Source: Actinophytocola oryzae (GTDB lineage Bacteria > Actinomycetota > Actinomycetes > Mycobacteriales > Pseudonocardiaceae). From it: 64,000 nucleotides of DNA. The stretch's first letter is position 1, and each line of letters begins with the position of its first letter. The notes under the pieces are model-generated. The model made no database searches, was not told the DNA's origin, and saw only the letters and a program-made list of their open reading frames with translations. This document shows, one piece after another, positions 18,179 to 26,293 of the stretch. The stretch spans positions 1 through 64,000 of the forward strand of contig NZ_SOCP01000019.1 of assembly GCF_004364325.1 (NCBI RefSeq). Reading direction: 5' to 3'. The position numbers and the translations under genes are program-made.

Positions 18179-19693
18179 TCATGCCCCATCGGTTCCCTCC
18201 ATTCGTGGCGGCTCCACGTCGCGCGGCTCGAAGTCCACCGGGGGCGACGCGCCAAGTTGCCCGCCGGATGGGAACGACGCACCCAGGAGCTGCCGACGCT
18301 CATCCTCTGACAACGGGTATCGCCACCCCAGCACGTCAAACGCTGCGAATGCCAAATCACCCAGGACAACGTTTCTGCCCTCAACCGTCATCGTCTTGAA
18401 GTCCAACTCCAAATCCGACGACTCCTCATCAGTCGGTCGCAACGTCAGTGAACGGACCCGGAAATCATCCTCGATCGTCGAGCTAATCGTGTCGACATCT
18501 GCGAATACGTTCGAGCCATCATCCTCCGCTGAGACACGCACCCGACGGGTCCTACTCTGCAGATCGACCGATGACAGCGCGGACGTCGACAGCGTTGGCC
18601 ACACGTCTTCCCACCTCACCAATGTCGAGTCGTCTCGGCTGCCGCCCTTGCGCTTGTCCGCGGTGAAGTGCACCCGCCATGCGCCGGCCGTCGCGGCCAG
18701 CATCTTCGCCCGCACCGTCCACGACGGAGCAGGACGCTCCCGCTCCAGCGCCTCTGATGAGAACGACACTACTGCCCGCGCCGCGCGCCACACGCCGAGA
18801 TTCGCTACGACCAGACGATTGAGGTCTTCGAGAGCAATCGTCTCCGCGAGCTGTTCGAGCTGCTTAAGCGAGATCATCCCGCCTACGTAGCGCCAAAACG
18901 CGGCGCTGTCGAGTGCGCTGGCGCGCTCCAGCAGGTACGGAAGCAAGATCCGCAACTCGTCAGTCTCGAGCTTCCCCCCGATCACCCGCTGCGGTTCGTC
19001 GGCGTCGTCGCGCCGCTCGAACAGCGACGTGTTGCCCGTGCGGACGACGCGGACAATGTCGGCGGCCCGCCGTAACCGGGCGGCGACCTCCGGTCGGAGG
19101 ATCTCGGTGATCGTCTGCTCGAACGACCTCAGATATGCAAGGTCTGCCTCGATGTCGCCCGCGGCCGGTGTGTCTTGCAGCCGCTGCGCGGTACCACTGA
19201 TCAACAAGCCTCGCCCGCCGCGCACAATATTGCGGCGGAACAAGCTCAGCAACGGCTCCGATACCGAGCCGGTGTCAGCGGTATCCTGCCCTGAAGTGAA
19301 TCCGTCGATCGCAGGCGCATTAGTCACCAGCGACCCCGACTCGTTCTCTAGCTCACCGCGAAATTCGGCCGCGACCGAGGCGTCGTCATGACGGGAATCA
19401 AGCGAGAAGAACACCGGAGCCGTGCGGCCCAACAGATCGACATCGCGCCCCGCTTGTGCCGACCTCAGGTTGTAGCGCAGATATACTTCGCGTTCTTGCC
19501 TGTTGCCCGTCCACGACAACACCAGATCCGGGGCATAGGAGTGGTTGAAGTAGTCCGTGTTGGTGATGGCGGCGCTGGGGTCTAGGCTCTCGATCTTACT
19601 GATCACCGCACCCTTGATCCCCTCGACGACATCGATCTGATCAGTCGAGTTCAAGGCCGCAGCGACGGCGTCCTGCAACGAGTTGCCTGGCAT
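18179..19693 (-). CDS. Unknown 504-residue protein in convergent defence module
   Basis: The product has no family that I recognise. The N terminus reads YAPDLVLSW followed by REVYLRYNLR, which looks like a PD-(D/E)XK core in which the last acidic-x-Lys has drifted to Tyr-Leu-Arg. This is speculative. Residues about 140-330 are helical, and the C-terminal part is beta-rich (FADVDTISSTIEDDFRVRSLTLRP). It starts two bases after the stop of the nuclease-like gene at 19696-20289, and the pair runs towards the methylase gene with 174 bases between. The context implies a role in the DISARM-like system, perhaps replacing DrmC. Confidence 0.6.
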   Translation of the reverse strand: MPGNSLQDAVAAALNSTDQIDVVEGIKGAVISKIESLDPSAAITNTDYFNHSYAPDLVLSWTGNRQEREVYLRYNLRSAQAGRDVDLLGRTAPVFFSLDSRHDDASVAAEFRGELENESGSLVTNAPAIDGFTSGQDTADTGSVSEPLLSLFRRNIVRGGRGLLISGTAQRLQDTPAAGDIEADLAYLRSFEQTITEILRPEVAARLRRAADIVRVVRTGNTSLFERRDDADEPQRVIGGKLETDELRILLPYLLERASALDSAAFWRYVGGMISLKQLEQLAETIALEDLNRLVVANLGVWRAARAVVSFSSEALERERPAPSWTVRAKMLAATAGAWRVHFTADKRKGGSRDDSTLVRWEDVWPTLSTSALSSVDLQSRTRRVRVSAEDDGSNVFADVDTISSTIEDDFRVRSLTLRPTDEESSDLELDFKTMTVEGRNVVLGDLAFAAFDVLGWRYPLSEDERRQLLGASFPSGGQLGASPPVDFEPRDVEPPRMEGTDGA

Positions 19694-19695
19694 GG

Positions 19696-20289
19696 CTATG
19701 CACCATCCCTCTTCAAGTTCATCATCGCCAACTTCAACTCCTCAGGACTCAACACGAGCTCGTGCTGCCGATCCGACAACACCAACAGCCACAATCGCGT
19801 CGACACGAGCCGGCAGAGCTCGTCATCGATCTCAACTCCGCCCTCGCCGGTCCGCAGCTTCAGCCGCTCCGCGTGCTCACGCACCGCCTCACGCACATAC
19901 TCGTGGTGGGTCAGCTTGGCCCAGTTGTTCTGACTGAACGGATGCCAGGTGACCCACATGAACTCGGCGTCGTCGTCCATATCGTTCTGGTGGGCGCGGG
20001 CCGTGACGCTGTATATATCGGCGAGATATTCCGTGTACATGGCAGCCTGGCTGCCGACCACCGAATACTTCTTCGCCTCCACCAACAGTGGATGCCGCCG
20101 TTGACCAAGAAAGTAGCCGGACAAGTCGTAAACCTTCTTGCTGCCGTCGAGCCGCTGACGCTTGCACATCGACTCGTGGTCGTATGCAGTCCAGGGCAGT
20201 TGAAGATGCGTCGTGCTCTCCAGGTACTGCTTCGCTCGGAACACGCCCTCTCGGCCTGTCTCTTGCGACCTCTCAGCAGGCATAACCAT
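19696..20289 (-). CDS. PD-(D/E)XK nuclease-like protein
   Basis: The 197-residue protein shows the restriction-endonuclease-like pattern: a helix with Glu14 (GREGVFRAKQYLE), Asp55 in VYDLSGYF, and Glu71-Ala-Lys73 in PLLVEAKKYS, followed by a Met- and Tyr-rich helix. Spacing D-(15)-ExK fits a PD-(D/E)XK active site. A small nuclease beside a DNA methylase and DISARM genes most simply acts as the DNA-cutting part. An alternative is a Holliday-junction or transposon-type nuclease unrelated to defence. It is the first gene of a two-gene minus-strand operon whose promoter should lie in 20290-20463. Confidence 0.6.
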   Translation of the reverse strand: MVMPAERSQETGREGVFRAKQYLESTTHLQLPWTAYDHESMCKRQRLDGSKKVYDLSGYFLGQRRHPLLVEAKKYSVVGSQAAMYTEYLADIYSVTARAHQNDMDDDAEFMWVTWHPFSQNNWAKLTHHEYVREAVREHAERLKLRTGEGGVEIDDELCRLVSTRLWLLVLSDRQHELVLSPEELKLAMMNLKRDGA

Positions 20290-20463
20290 ACAGCTTAGTA
20301 GCGGATCACCGCCTCGTCAGCCGATCATTGCGTCCACTAATCCGCACGGCACAATCCACAGCCTGCCTACCGCCAACCGAGTGAACGGCAACCTCATTCT
20401 GGCCATGCCCCGTCGTCACCGGTCCAAGGTCTATACCGTGATCGTTGTGTCCGGCGTTGTTGA

Positions 20464-21126
20464 TCAGTAGAGCTTGGTCATCATCGCCTTCTTGCGGTTC
20501 TCGTAGGCTTCCCGTTCTGCTTCCGTTGCCTCGGCACCGCGCCGCATGAGGTACGCGGCCGTGCGGGTGAGACAGTTCAGTTCGGTGAGTGGTGTGTGCC
20601 GGGGCAGGTTGGCGGAGACCATGCGGTCTTCGATGCCGTCGTGGCGGGGGTTGTGCCGGGCGCCGTGGTTCTCCTCCAGGTGGCGCAGGCACCACTGGTC
20701 GAGGTCGGCGGCAGTCTCGTCGGGCTCGGTGGTGCCGTCCGGCATCCGGCTGGCCAGGAGTCGGCCGGAGCGTTCCCATGGTCGGTTGAGCGCGTCTTCC
20801 CACTGGTCAATCGTGGCTGTGTACTGGTCGCGGGCCTGCTCGGCGGTGAGGTTCAGGGCCTCGGCGATGTCGTCCCACCGGCCGCCCCGCTCGCGGGCGT
20901 TGACCACAGCACGGGATAGGACGTCCTGGGCCATGGATAGCAGGCGAGCGGCGTGGTCGACGTCGTCGTAGGCGTCGCCGTACTCGTCGCTGACCGTCGG
21001 CACGCCGCCAGCGGCGAAGTCGGCGGTCTCTCGGTAGGCGGAGGAGAGCGCCAGCCGGGCCAGCGCCCGTCGCGGATGCGTGGTGTCGGCCGGACCCGGC
21101 GGGACAGGCGGAATCTGGTCGGTCAT
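20464..21126 (-). CDS. Hypothetical protein paired with DUF2637 gene
   Basis: This 220-residue hydrophilic protein begins MTDQIPPVPPGPAD. It contains a helical region WDDIAEALNLTAEQARDQYTATIDQWEDAL that resembles a helix-turn-helix-like segment. Its ATG overlaps the stop of the DUF2637 gene (ATGA), so the two are coupled. Such pairs are frequent on actinomycete integrative elements and plasmids and in their chromosomal remnants. No function is known. The bases up to position 22005 are also open in this frame but are the shadow of the neighbour. Confidence 0.65.
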   Translation of the reverse strand: MTDQIPPVPPGPADTTHPRRALARLALSSAYRETADFAAGGVPTVSDEYGDAYDDVDHAARLLSMAQDVLSRAVVNARERGGRWDDIAEALNLTAEQARDQYTATIDQWEDALNRPWERSGRLLASRMPDGTTEPDETAADLDQWCLRHLEENHGARHNPRHDGIEDRMVSANLPRHTPLTELNCLTRTAAYLMRRGAEATEAEREAYENRKKAMMTKLY

Positions 21127-21878
21127 CCCACACCCCCACGCCTGCGCTGGCCCTGGTCGGCTTGTGGGATGCGGCCGTCGGTGCGCCACTGGCGCAGCAC
21201 GGTGCGGCCATAGTTGTTGGTGCCGGCCACCCGGTCCAACTCGGCGCCCGTCGGGATCCGACCGAGGGCCTGCTCCCGCAGGTAGTGCTCCCACATGACC
21301 TCCTGAGCCGTCGGCTCGACCGCCGACCCGTGATGTGACGAGACACCGGCGAGATTGATCACCTGCGCGGTCTCGCCACCACTCTCGTTCTCGGTCTCGC
21401 CGTCTCGAACTTCGATCGAGGCGACGCCTCCGGTCTCGGATGCGGCGTGCTCGTTCTCGGTGTGCTCGCGAGAGCGCGGACCGTGGGCCAGCAACTCGAC
21501 GGCCAGCAACAGAGCCACCGGCGGCCAGCCAGCCACGAGAACCGGCTGCCACGTCAGCGTGGGGGCGGCGGAGATGTTGGCCGCCAGCGAGACCGCGATG
21601 CCCAGCCAGAACGACAACCACACCGCGATCCGGCCCCGGCGGGTCAGCCGCTCGGCCCTGAGCACCCCGACTGTGGCCAACACGAGCAGGCCGTCCACCG
21701 ACAGCGGCCACAACGCCGCACCGACCGCATCGGAACCACCGACCCGTGCATACTCGCGCTGGTGCTGATAGGAGGCGTACGCCGCCACTCCAGCCACGAC
21801 CAGCGTGCATGTACGGCGCGCCCACTCCTCGGCCGTTGCCCGTTCGCGCGACCGGGCCGGCTCGGTCATCGCGGTCAC
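21123..21878 (-). CDS. DUF2637 membrane protein
   Basis: The 251-residue protein has several N-terminal hydrophobic segments (TLVVAGVAAYASYQHQREYA, AALWPLSVDGLLVLATVGVL, AVWLSFWLGIAVSLAANI, VLVAGWPPVALLLAVELLA). These give the DUF2637 signature, which includes the conserved WPLSVDGLL. A cytoplasmic tail follows, ending in a DNA-binding-like segment (LREQALGRIPTGAELDRVAGTNNYGRTVLRQW). DUF2637/SpdB-like proteins are linked to intramycelial spread of conjugative elements and to chromosomal copies of unknown role. No integrase, Rep or TraB-like gene accompanies it here. Confidence 0.75.
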   Translation of the reverse strand: MTAMTEPARSRERATAEEWARRTCTLVVAGVAAYASYQHQREYARVGGSDAVGAALWPLSVDGLLVLATVGVLRAERLTRRGRIAVWLSFWLGIAVSLAANISAAPTLTWQPVLVAGWPPVALLLAVELLAHGPRSREHTENEHAASETGGVASIEVRDGETENESGGETAQVINLAGVSSHHGSAVEPTAQEVMWEHYLREQALGRIPTGAELDRVAGTNNYGRTVLRQWRTDGRIPQADQGQRRRGGVG

Positions 21879-22084
21879 TGGGCACCACCGCCCGAGCGCC
21901 GCCGCCGAGGGATCTCAACCGTGGCGGAAACCAGCAGCTCACGACGGGTACGGGATCGTGCGGATGCTGTACGAACCTGGCCGGGGGCACCTTGGTGACC
22001 AGCACGAACGTCCTCAGTCATGGTCTGCGACTGGGCACAGCGTCTCGGTTGCCGTCTCACCTGATTACGAAAGGCACTGGTGAG

Positions 22085-22288
22085 GTGAAGCTTCAGCCGC
22101 CGTCCGTCCCCGTGATCGGGGTCGTCGTGGCAGTTGCGGCCGCGAGCCAAGTCAGCGCTGGTTTCGGTTCGTCTCCGACCCTCTGGCAGTGGTGTGCGCT
22201 GGTTGTCGCTGTTCTACTCGCGTTCATCGTGGGCGTGTGGTCCCTCCAGCCCAGACCCGAAGATCGCCCCAGCGTCGTACCTGATTAA
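22085..22288 (+). CDS. Small two-helix membrane protein
   Basis: A GTG start at 22085 gives a 67-residue product. It has two hydrophobic helices (VPVIGVVVAVAAASQVSAGF and LWQWCALVVAVLLAFIVGVW) and a short charged tail ending RPEDRPSVVPD. The composition is typical of small holin-like or plasmid-borne membrane proteins, but there is no family call. It is divergent from the DUF2637 pair. The frame is open far upstream, so codon context alone does not fix the start. Confidence 0.4.
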   Translation: MKLQPPSVPVIGVVVAVAAASQVSAGFGSSPTLWQWCALVVAVLLAFIVGVWSLQPRPEDRPSVVPD

Positions 22289-22686
22289 AAAAAATCAGCA
22301 GACAGGACAAATCAAGGACAGTCGTGGGCGAGAGTCGTCGCTGTGGGCGTTTGCGCGGATAGCCGTTCGTGACCTCGCACGCGGCTTGACCACACCTTGG
22401 ACATTGGTCATCCGCAGTCCGGCTCCATAGCCAGACCCCTCGACCGCTTGACGATGTCTTCTGACAACGCCGTCGTGACGTAGGTATCGCCTGGGCATGG
22501 TGATGTGGGACCGGCACATCACCATGTGTCTTGCGAGGAGTTGCGTGGCCGCCTACCGCTGCTTCGGGCACACCCAGGATGCGGCAGGCCGCATCCATCC
22601 GCACCAGCTGCCCGCGAGTAACGGTCCACAATCCAAAAGCGACTGACGTTCTACAGTCAATCACGCTCACACACTTGGGGATCGAC
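22289..22686. other. Gene-free stretch
   Basis: About 400 bases without a convincing gene. A short inverted repeat CTGATT / AATCAG surrounds an A-run at 22281-22298, at the end of the small membrane-protein gene. Short open frames on both strands lack ribosome sites or codon bias. Confidence 0.5.
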
Positions 22687-23292
22687 GTGAAAAGACATGT
22701 GGCACTTACAACGCTGGCAATACTTCTCAGCGCAGCCTGCAGCAACAACACCACTGGTTCGCCCATCGCGCGACACAAGGCAAGCGCAACGGAGTCAACG
22801 ACCACTACAACGACGACCGAGAAGCCCGGGAACCCCTTCACCGGCTCGGTGAATGACTTCATTACACAGCTCAACGTACAATTGCCGCTGCTGATCGAGA
22901 ACGAGGCACCCACGCCAATCCCCCTGGCGATCTCAGGGGACGGAACGTTCGGGGGACCGGTTAGCTCGAACACCGAGGTCCGCATCGTGCCCGAGGGCAA
23001 CGCCTTCGAACCTGTGTCCGCGATCGTCGTACGAACGACCGGGCCAGCGGGTGTGGTGCCCACACCGGCCCGTCTTCTCAGCGGCATCGGTGCCTCGCTG
23101 TACACCATGTCAGTCGAGGCGGTTTCCGCGTTCAGTCGGGACGTGCTGCCGCGGCTGTCATCGCTGAGCCAAAAGCGCACGACCATCAGCGTCGGATCGT
23201 TCTATGACCTCACGATCGTGGTGGTCAACTCCAGCCGACTGAGCTACATCTTCACACCCATAGGAGTGACGCCTGCCGCAGGCCTCTACTGA
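22687..23292 (+). CDS. Secreted lipoprotein, unknown function
   Basis: GTG at 22687 starts a classical lipoprotein signal: VKRHVALTTLAILLSAACSNN, with lipobox LSAAC. A Thr-rich linker (ESTTTTTTTEKPGN) and a beta-rich domain of about 140 residues follow. The mature protein of roughly 180 residues would be anchored on the outer face of the membrane. No family is recognised. The longer frame upstream of 22687 lacks a start signal. A hairpin follows the gene at 23348-23382. Confidence 0.7.
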   Translation: MKRHVALTTLAILLSAACSNNTTGSPIARHKASATESTTTTTTTEKPGNPFTGSVNDFITQLNVQLPLLIENEAPTPIPLAISGDGTFGGPVSSNTEVRIVPEGNAFEPVSAIVVRTTGPAGVVPTPARLLSGIGASLYTMSVEAVSAFSRDVLPRLSSLSQKRTTISVGSFYDLTIVVVNSSRLSYIFTPIGVTPAAGLY

Positions 23293-23347
23293 GCGAACGC
23301 GTTTCGCGTGATCCTCTTTCAGAATCAAGCAAACGGTGAACCAAGAC

Positions 23348-23382
23348 CCTGAGTGCACGTCCACATCGGACGTCCACTCAGG
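23348..23382 (+). terminator. Hairpin downstream of the lipoprotein gene
   Basis: Arms CCTGAGTGCACGTCC and GGACGTCCACTCAGG pair over 15 bp with one mismatch around a five-base loop. It lies 55 bases after the lipoprotein stop without a T-run, so it is a probable factor-assisted terminator or a mRNA-end structure. Confidence 0.5.
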
Positions 23383-23839
23383 AACAAGCGACCCCTCAGC
23401 ACGGGTCGCTGCTCCGATTGCACGCGCGGGCGCAGTCCTCCATGCGTTGCGCCATGAAATACTCGCCGCGAGGTCATCACATATCACTGTAGCGATCTCG
23501 CCGGCATCCACTTCCCAGGCGCCGTCCACCTAGCACGCTACCCGCAACTGGCAGAGGCGGCACTGACGTGTCAAGATGGTGTTGATCACCGATCCAAGGA
23601 GGCTACGATCACCGGATCCGCCCCTGACACCTTGCGCAGCCGTGGATTCACGCTGATCACGGGCTGGTCGACGACGTGACCGAGTCCGTTGAGCACCACG
23701 CGGCACCATCGTCGTCCGACACGATATTACAACCGAATGGAGCACTTGCGCGCTCGACTGAGCGTGTCCAGTTGACGCTCTCCCCCGAACCGTGCTCTAC
23801 TGGTTTTGGTTGAAGATTTTTGTGTTCGTTGTTCTTGTG
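23383..23839. other. Gene-free stretch before the cold-shock leader
   Basis: No convincing gene is present. TTGACG at 23771-23776 is a possible -35 element for the cold-shock gene. The -10 element is not clear. Confidence 0.4.
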
Positions 23840-23866
23840 ACGCTCGCAGGAGTTTTTGGCGAGCGT
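23840..23866 (+). promoter_or_regulatory. Hairpin in cold-shock mRNA leader
   Basis: Eight perfect base pairs (ACGCTCGC with GCGAGCGT) enclose an 11-base loop containing AGGAG. It lies about 100 bases before the cold-shock start codon, in what looks like a long T-rich leader. Long structured leaders are typical of cspA-type messages and control translation with temperature. Confidence 0.45.
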
Positions 23867-23965
23867 GTTCTGGTGTCTTCAGCGACTCCTGGTCCGCATG
23901 CTCGCGGCCCGGCCCGCTCATCCGAGCGCGTGCCGCTTGTTCAGATGCGACAAGGAGATTTGCGC

Positions 23966-24169
23966 ATGTCAGAAGGCACCGTGAAGTGGTTCAACTCCGA
24001 AAAGGGCTTCGGCTTCATCACCCCGGATGAGGGTGGCCCCGACGTGTTCGTCCACTACTCCGAGATCAGCGGCGGCGGTTTCCGCAGCCTCGAGGAGAAC
24101 GCCCGCGTCGCGTTCGACATCGGCCAGGGCAACCGCGGTCCGCAGGCAACTGCCGTCACGCCTCTCTGA
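23966..24169 (+). CDS. cspA: Cold-shock protein (CspA family)
   Basis: This is a 67-residue single cold-shock domain with both RNA-binding motifs: KGFGFI (RNP1) and VFVHYS (RNP2). The N terminus is [22 protein letters not shown]. It binds single-stranded nucleic acid and melts mRNA structure in the cytoplasm. ATG 23966 follows AAGGAG. A strong intrinsic terminator sits just after the stop codon, so the gene is monocistronic. Confidence 0.95.
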   Translation: MSEGTVKWFNSEKGFGFITPDEGGPDVFVHYSEISGGGFRSLEENARVAFDIGQGNRGPQATAVTPL

Positions 24170-24177
24170 CTAAGCCT

Positions 24178-24215
24178 CGGGCGTGCGGTCACATCTGCGA
24201 CCGCACGCCCGTTTT
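24178..24215 (+). terminator. Intrinsic terminator of the cold-shock gene
   Basis: A perfect 13-bp GC-rich stem (24178-24190 with 24199-24211; arm CGGGCGTGCGGTC) with an 8-base loop is followed by TTTT. It starts nine bases after the stop codon. It may also stop transcripts coming from the minus-strand gene that ends at 24264. Confidence 0.9.
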
Positions 24216-24263
24216 GGCGTTCGACGGGCTCGATCGGACACAGTGGACTGTGCGCGAGCCCTG

Positions 24264-24491
24264 TCAGCGGTTCGAGGGCGGGAACCGTCGATCGTTCCTG
24301 CCGAGTGCGATCAACTCGGTGTACTGGTCCTGCCAGGACCGCTCAGTGGCCAGAAGGTCCGCGAGCCGCTGCACCCAGGCCACACCAACCGGCGGCGTCG
24401 CCGTCGCGAGGTGGCGTCCGGTTTCCTCCCGCGCGCTGAGCCATTCGGCCAGCGCGGGTTCCAGCGCCGGTCCGCCACCTTCGTCGGCCAT
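24264..24491 (-). CDS. Small hypothetical protein
   Basis: This 75-residue protein is mostly helical (ALAEWLSAREETGRHLATAT, WVQRLADLLATERSWQDQYTELIALGRND). ATG 24491 has GTAGGGG eight bases upstream. Codon third positions are G/C-rich. It lies downstream of another small minus-strand gene and may share its transcript. No family is recognised. Confidence 0.5.
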   Translation of the reverse strand: MADEGGGPALEPALAEWLSAREETGRHLATATPPVGVAWVQRLADLLATERSWQDQYTELIALGRNDRRFPPSNR

Positions 24492-24601
24492 GTGCAAGAC
24501 CCCTACTTTTCTTCAGCGCACGCGTGACTCCAGCGCCGTGTCAACGGGGACGCCGGCTGCCCGGCGGCCCCGCACCGTGCTGTCCAGGGTGGACAGCGAG
24601 G

Positions 24602-24820
24602 TCACGCCGCCCGGCGACGATTCCTCGTCGGCGTACCCGTGGACGTCCGCGACGCACCGCCGTAACGACGGCTGGGCACGGTCGGGAAGTCGTCGACGGG
24701 CAGCTCCGCGGGCTCGGTCCCGGGAGCGAAGTCCGGCTCGCGGAAGAGGTCCTGGTAGTTCGCGTCGGGGTGGGCGGACGCGTGCTGCACCGGCTCGCTG
24801 GCTGGATGACTGAACTGCAC
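24602..24820 (-). CDS. Small hypothetical protein with unclear start
   Basis: Codons from about 24850 to the stop at 24602 have nearly uniform G/C third positions, for example in DANYQDLFREPDFAPGTEP and PVDDFPTVPSRRYGG. The region is therefore very probably translated. The only nearby ribosome site, AAAGGAC, precedes an ATC-ATC pair, not a normal start. The nearest canonical start is the GTG at 24820, which gives 72 residues. The true start may be non-standard or a mutated ATG. The function is unknown. Confidence 0.45.
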   Translation of the reverse strand: MQFSHPASEPVQHASAHPDANYQDLFREPDFAPGTEPAELPVDDFPTVPSRRYGGASRTSTGTPTRNRRRAA

Positions 24821-24849
24821 GCCGTTCGGCGGTGTCGTGTTGATGATGA

Positions 24850-25333
24850 ATGTCCTTTCGAGACAGTGAAATCCTGGTCGCCCCGGGGTTGCCGGCCGGC
24901 GAAGTGGTGGGGCTGGACGGGCCGCGGCAGCATGCTCGCCGCTCAGGACACCGTGCGTCACATCGTGGCCGCTCTCAAGACCCCCAGCTGCCTCCCAACG
25001 TACACCACGGACCACCCCTCATGGTGTAACGTGCAATTGTCGAAGGCATTTCGGATGTCGGCACCAGAGCCGACCTCGTCGTCGACGGACCCAGGTCTGG
25101 CCGCGACGACGGCCACGGGACCTAGCGACCCAGACGTGCGGTCGGGTCCACACACCCGACCTTCGATCAGTTCGGCAGCCGCCCAGTCCCCCGCACGTCA
25201 GGCTGGTCCGCCACACCATCCGGTTGATGTCGCCGGGACACGTCAACGGCGATCGCGGAATCGCGTCCATCTGACCTTCACCGCGCTGCTCGTACTCCGG
25301 GCAGTTTTCAGCCCGCCCACGGAATGAGCACGC
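24850..25333. other. Gene-free stretch before the desaturase
   Basis: Nothing firm is coded here. The minus strand holds a possible promoter-like segment around 25020-25060 (TTCGACA, then GTTACACCAT) that could serve the small genes at 24264-24820. Confidence 0.35.
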
Positions 25334-26293
25334 ATGACCACTTTTCTCACCCGTCCCGAACCGCCCCGCAAGGCGCCGAAACCCATGCTGTCCGGCCAGC
25401 GCTCGGTCGGCGAGCTGGTGACGATCCGCGCCTTTCTGATCATCCCCTTCCTGGCGCTCGCCGCGGCGATCCCCCTGACCTGGGGCTGGGGCATGACCTG
25501 GGTCGACCTGATGCTCGCAGGCGTCTTCTACACGATCTCCACGCTGGGCATCACGGTCGGCTACCACCGTTACTTCACCCACGGTGCGTTCAAGGCCACG
25601 GGATGGTTGCGCGCCGCACTGGCCGTCGCCGGCGGACTCGCAGCACAGGGCTCCGTGATCGGCTGGGTCGCCGACCACCGACGCCACCACGCGTTCTCCG
25701 ACCGTGAGGGCGACCCGCACTCACCCTGGCTGTTCGGCACCTCGCCGCTCGCGCTGGCACGAGGCTTCTGGCACGCCCACATGGGCTGGCTCTTCGGCCG
25801 GGACAAGACCAACATCGACCGGTTCGCACCCGACCTCGTCGCCGACCGGCGCATCAAGGCCGTCGACGCGCTGTTCCCCCTGTGGGTGGCGCTGAGCGTG
25901 CTGCTGCCTGCCGTGCTCGGTGGTGTGATCACGCTCTCCTGGGGCGGTGCGCTCACCGGTTTCCTGTGGGCAGGACTCGCACGCATCTCCTTCCAGCACC
26001 ACGTGACCTGGTCGGTCAACTCCATCTGCCACATGATCGGCGACCGGCCGTTCGTGAGCCGGGACAAGTCGGCCAACTTCTGGCCGCTGGCGATCCTGTC
26101 GATGGGCGAGTCGTGGCACAACTCCCACCACTCCGACCCGACCTGCGCCCGCCACGGCGTGCGGCGCGGTCAGATCGACATCTCCGCCCGCCTCATCTGG
26201 GCGTTCGAGAAGCTCGGCTGGGCGTGGCAGGTTCGCTGGCCGACGCCGCAGCGCCTGGCGCGCCTCACGAAGCCCGCGGTCGCGGGACAGTGA
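25334..26293 (+). CDS. Acyl-CoA/fatty acid desaturase
   Basis: This is a 319-residue membrane desaturase with the three histidine boxes of the delta-9 class: HRYFTH (about residue 80), HRRHH (about 117) and HNSHH (about 264). Four or so hydrophobic helices surround them. The di-iron site inserts a cis double bond into a saturated acyl chain, using electrons from a separate reductase that is not encoded next to it. The size is normal. Its stop overlaps the GTG start of a GNAT gene, so the two are co-translated. Confidence 0.9.
   Translation: MTTFLTRPEPPRKAPKPMLSGQRSVGELVTIRAFLIIPFLALAAAIPLTWGWGMTWVDLMLAGVFYTISTLGITVGYHRYFTHGAFKATGWLRAALAVAGGLAAQGSVIGWVADHRRHHAFSDREGDPHSPWLFGTSPLALARGFWHAHMGWLFGRDKTNIDRFAPDLVADRRIKAVDALFPLWVALSVLLPAVLGGVITLSWGGALTGFLWAGLARISFQHHVTWSVNSICHMIGDRPFVSRDKSANFWPLAILSMGESWHNSHHSDPTCARHGVRRGQIDISARLIWAFEKLGWAWQVRWPTPQRLARLTKPAVAGQ

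Noticed and set aside
21875-22150. Minus-strand 91-codon frame overlapping the DUF2637 start
   Set aside because: It has a four-base overlap but weak codon bias and a very basic sequence; it conflicts with the opposite small membrane gene, and evidence is insufficient.
23158-23529. Minus-strand 123-codon frame after the lipoprotein gene
   Set aside because: It overlaps the lipoprotein end and the hairpin, has no ribosome site and no codon bias.
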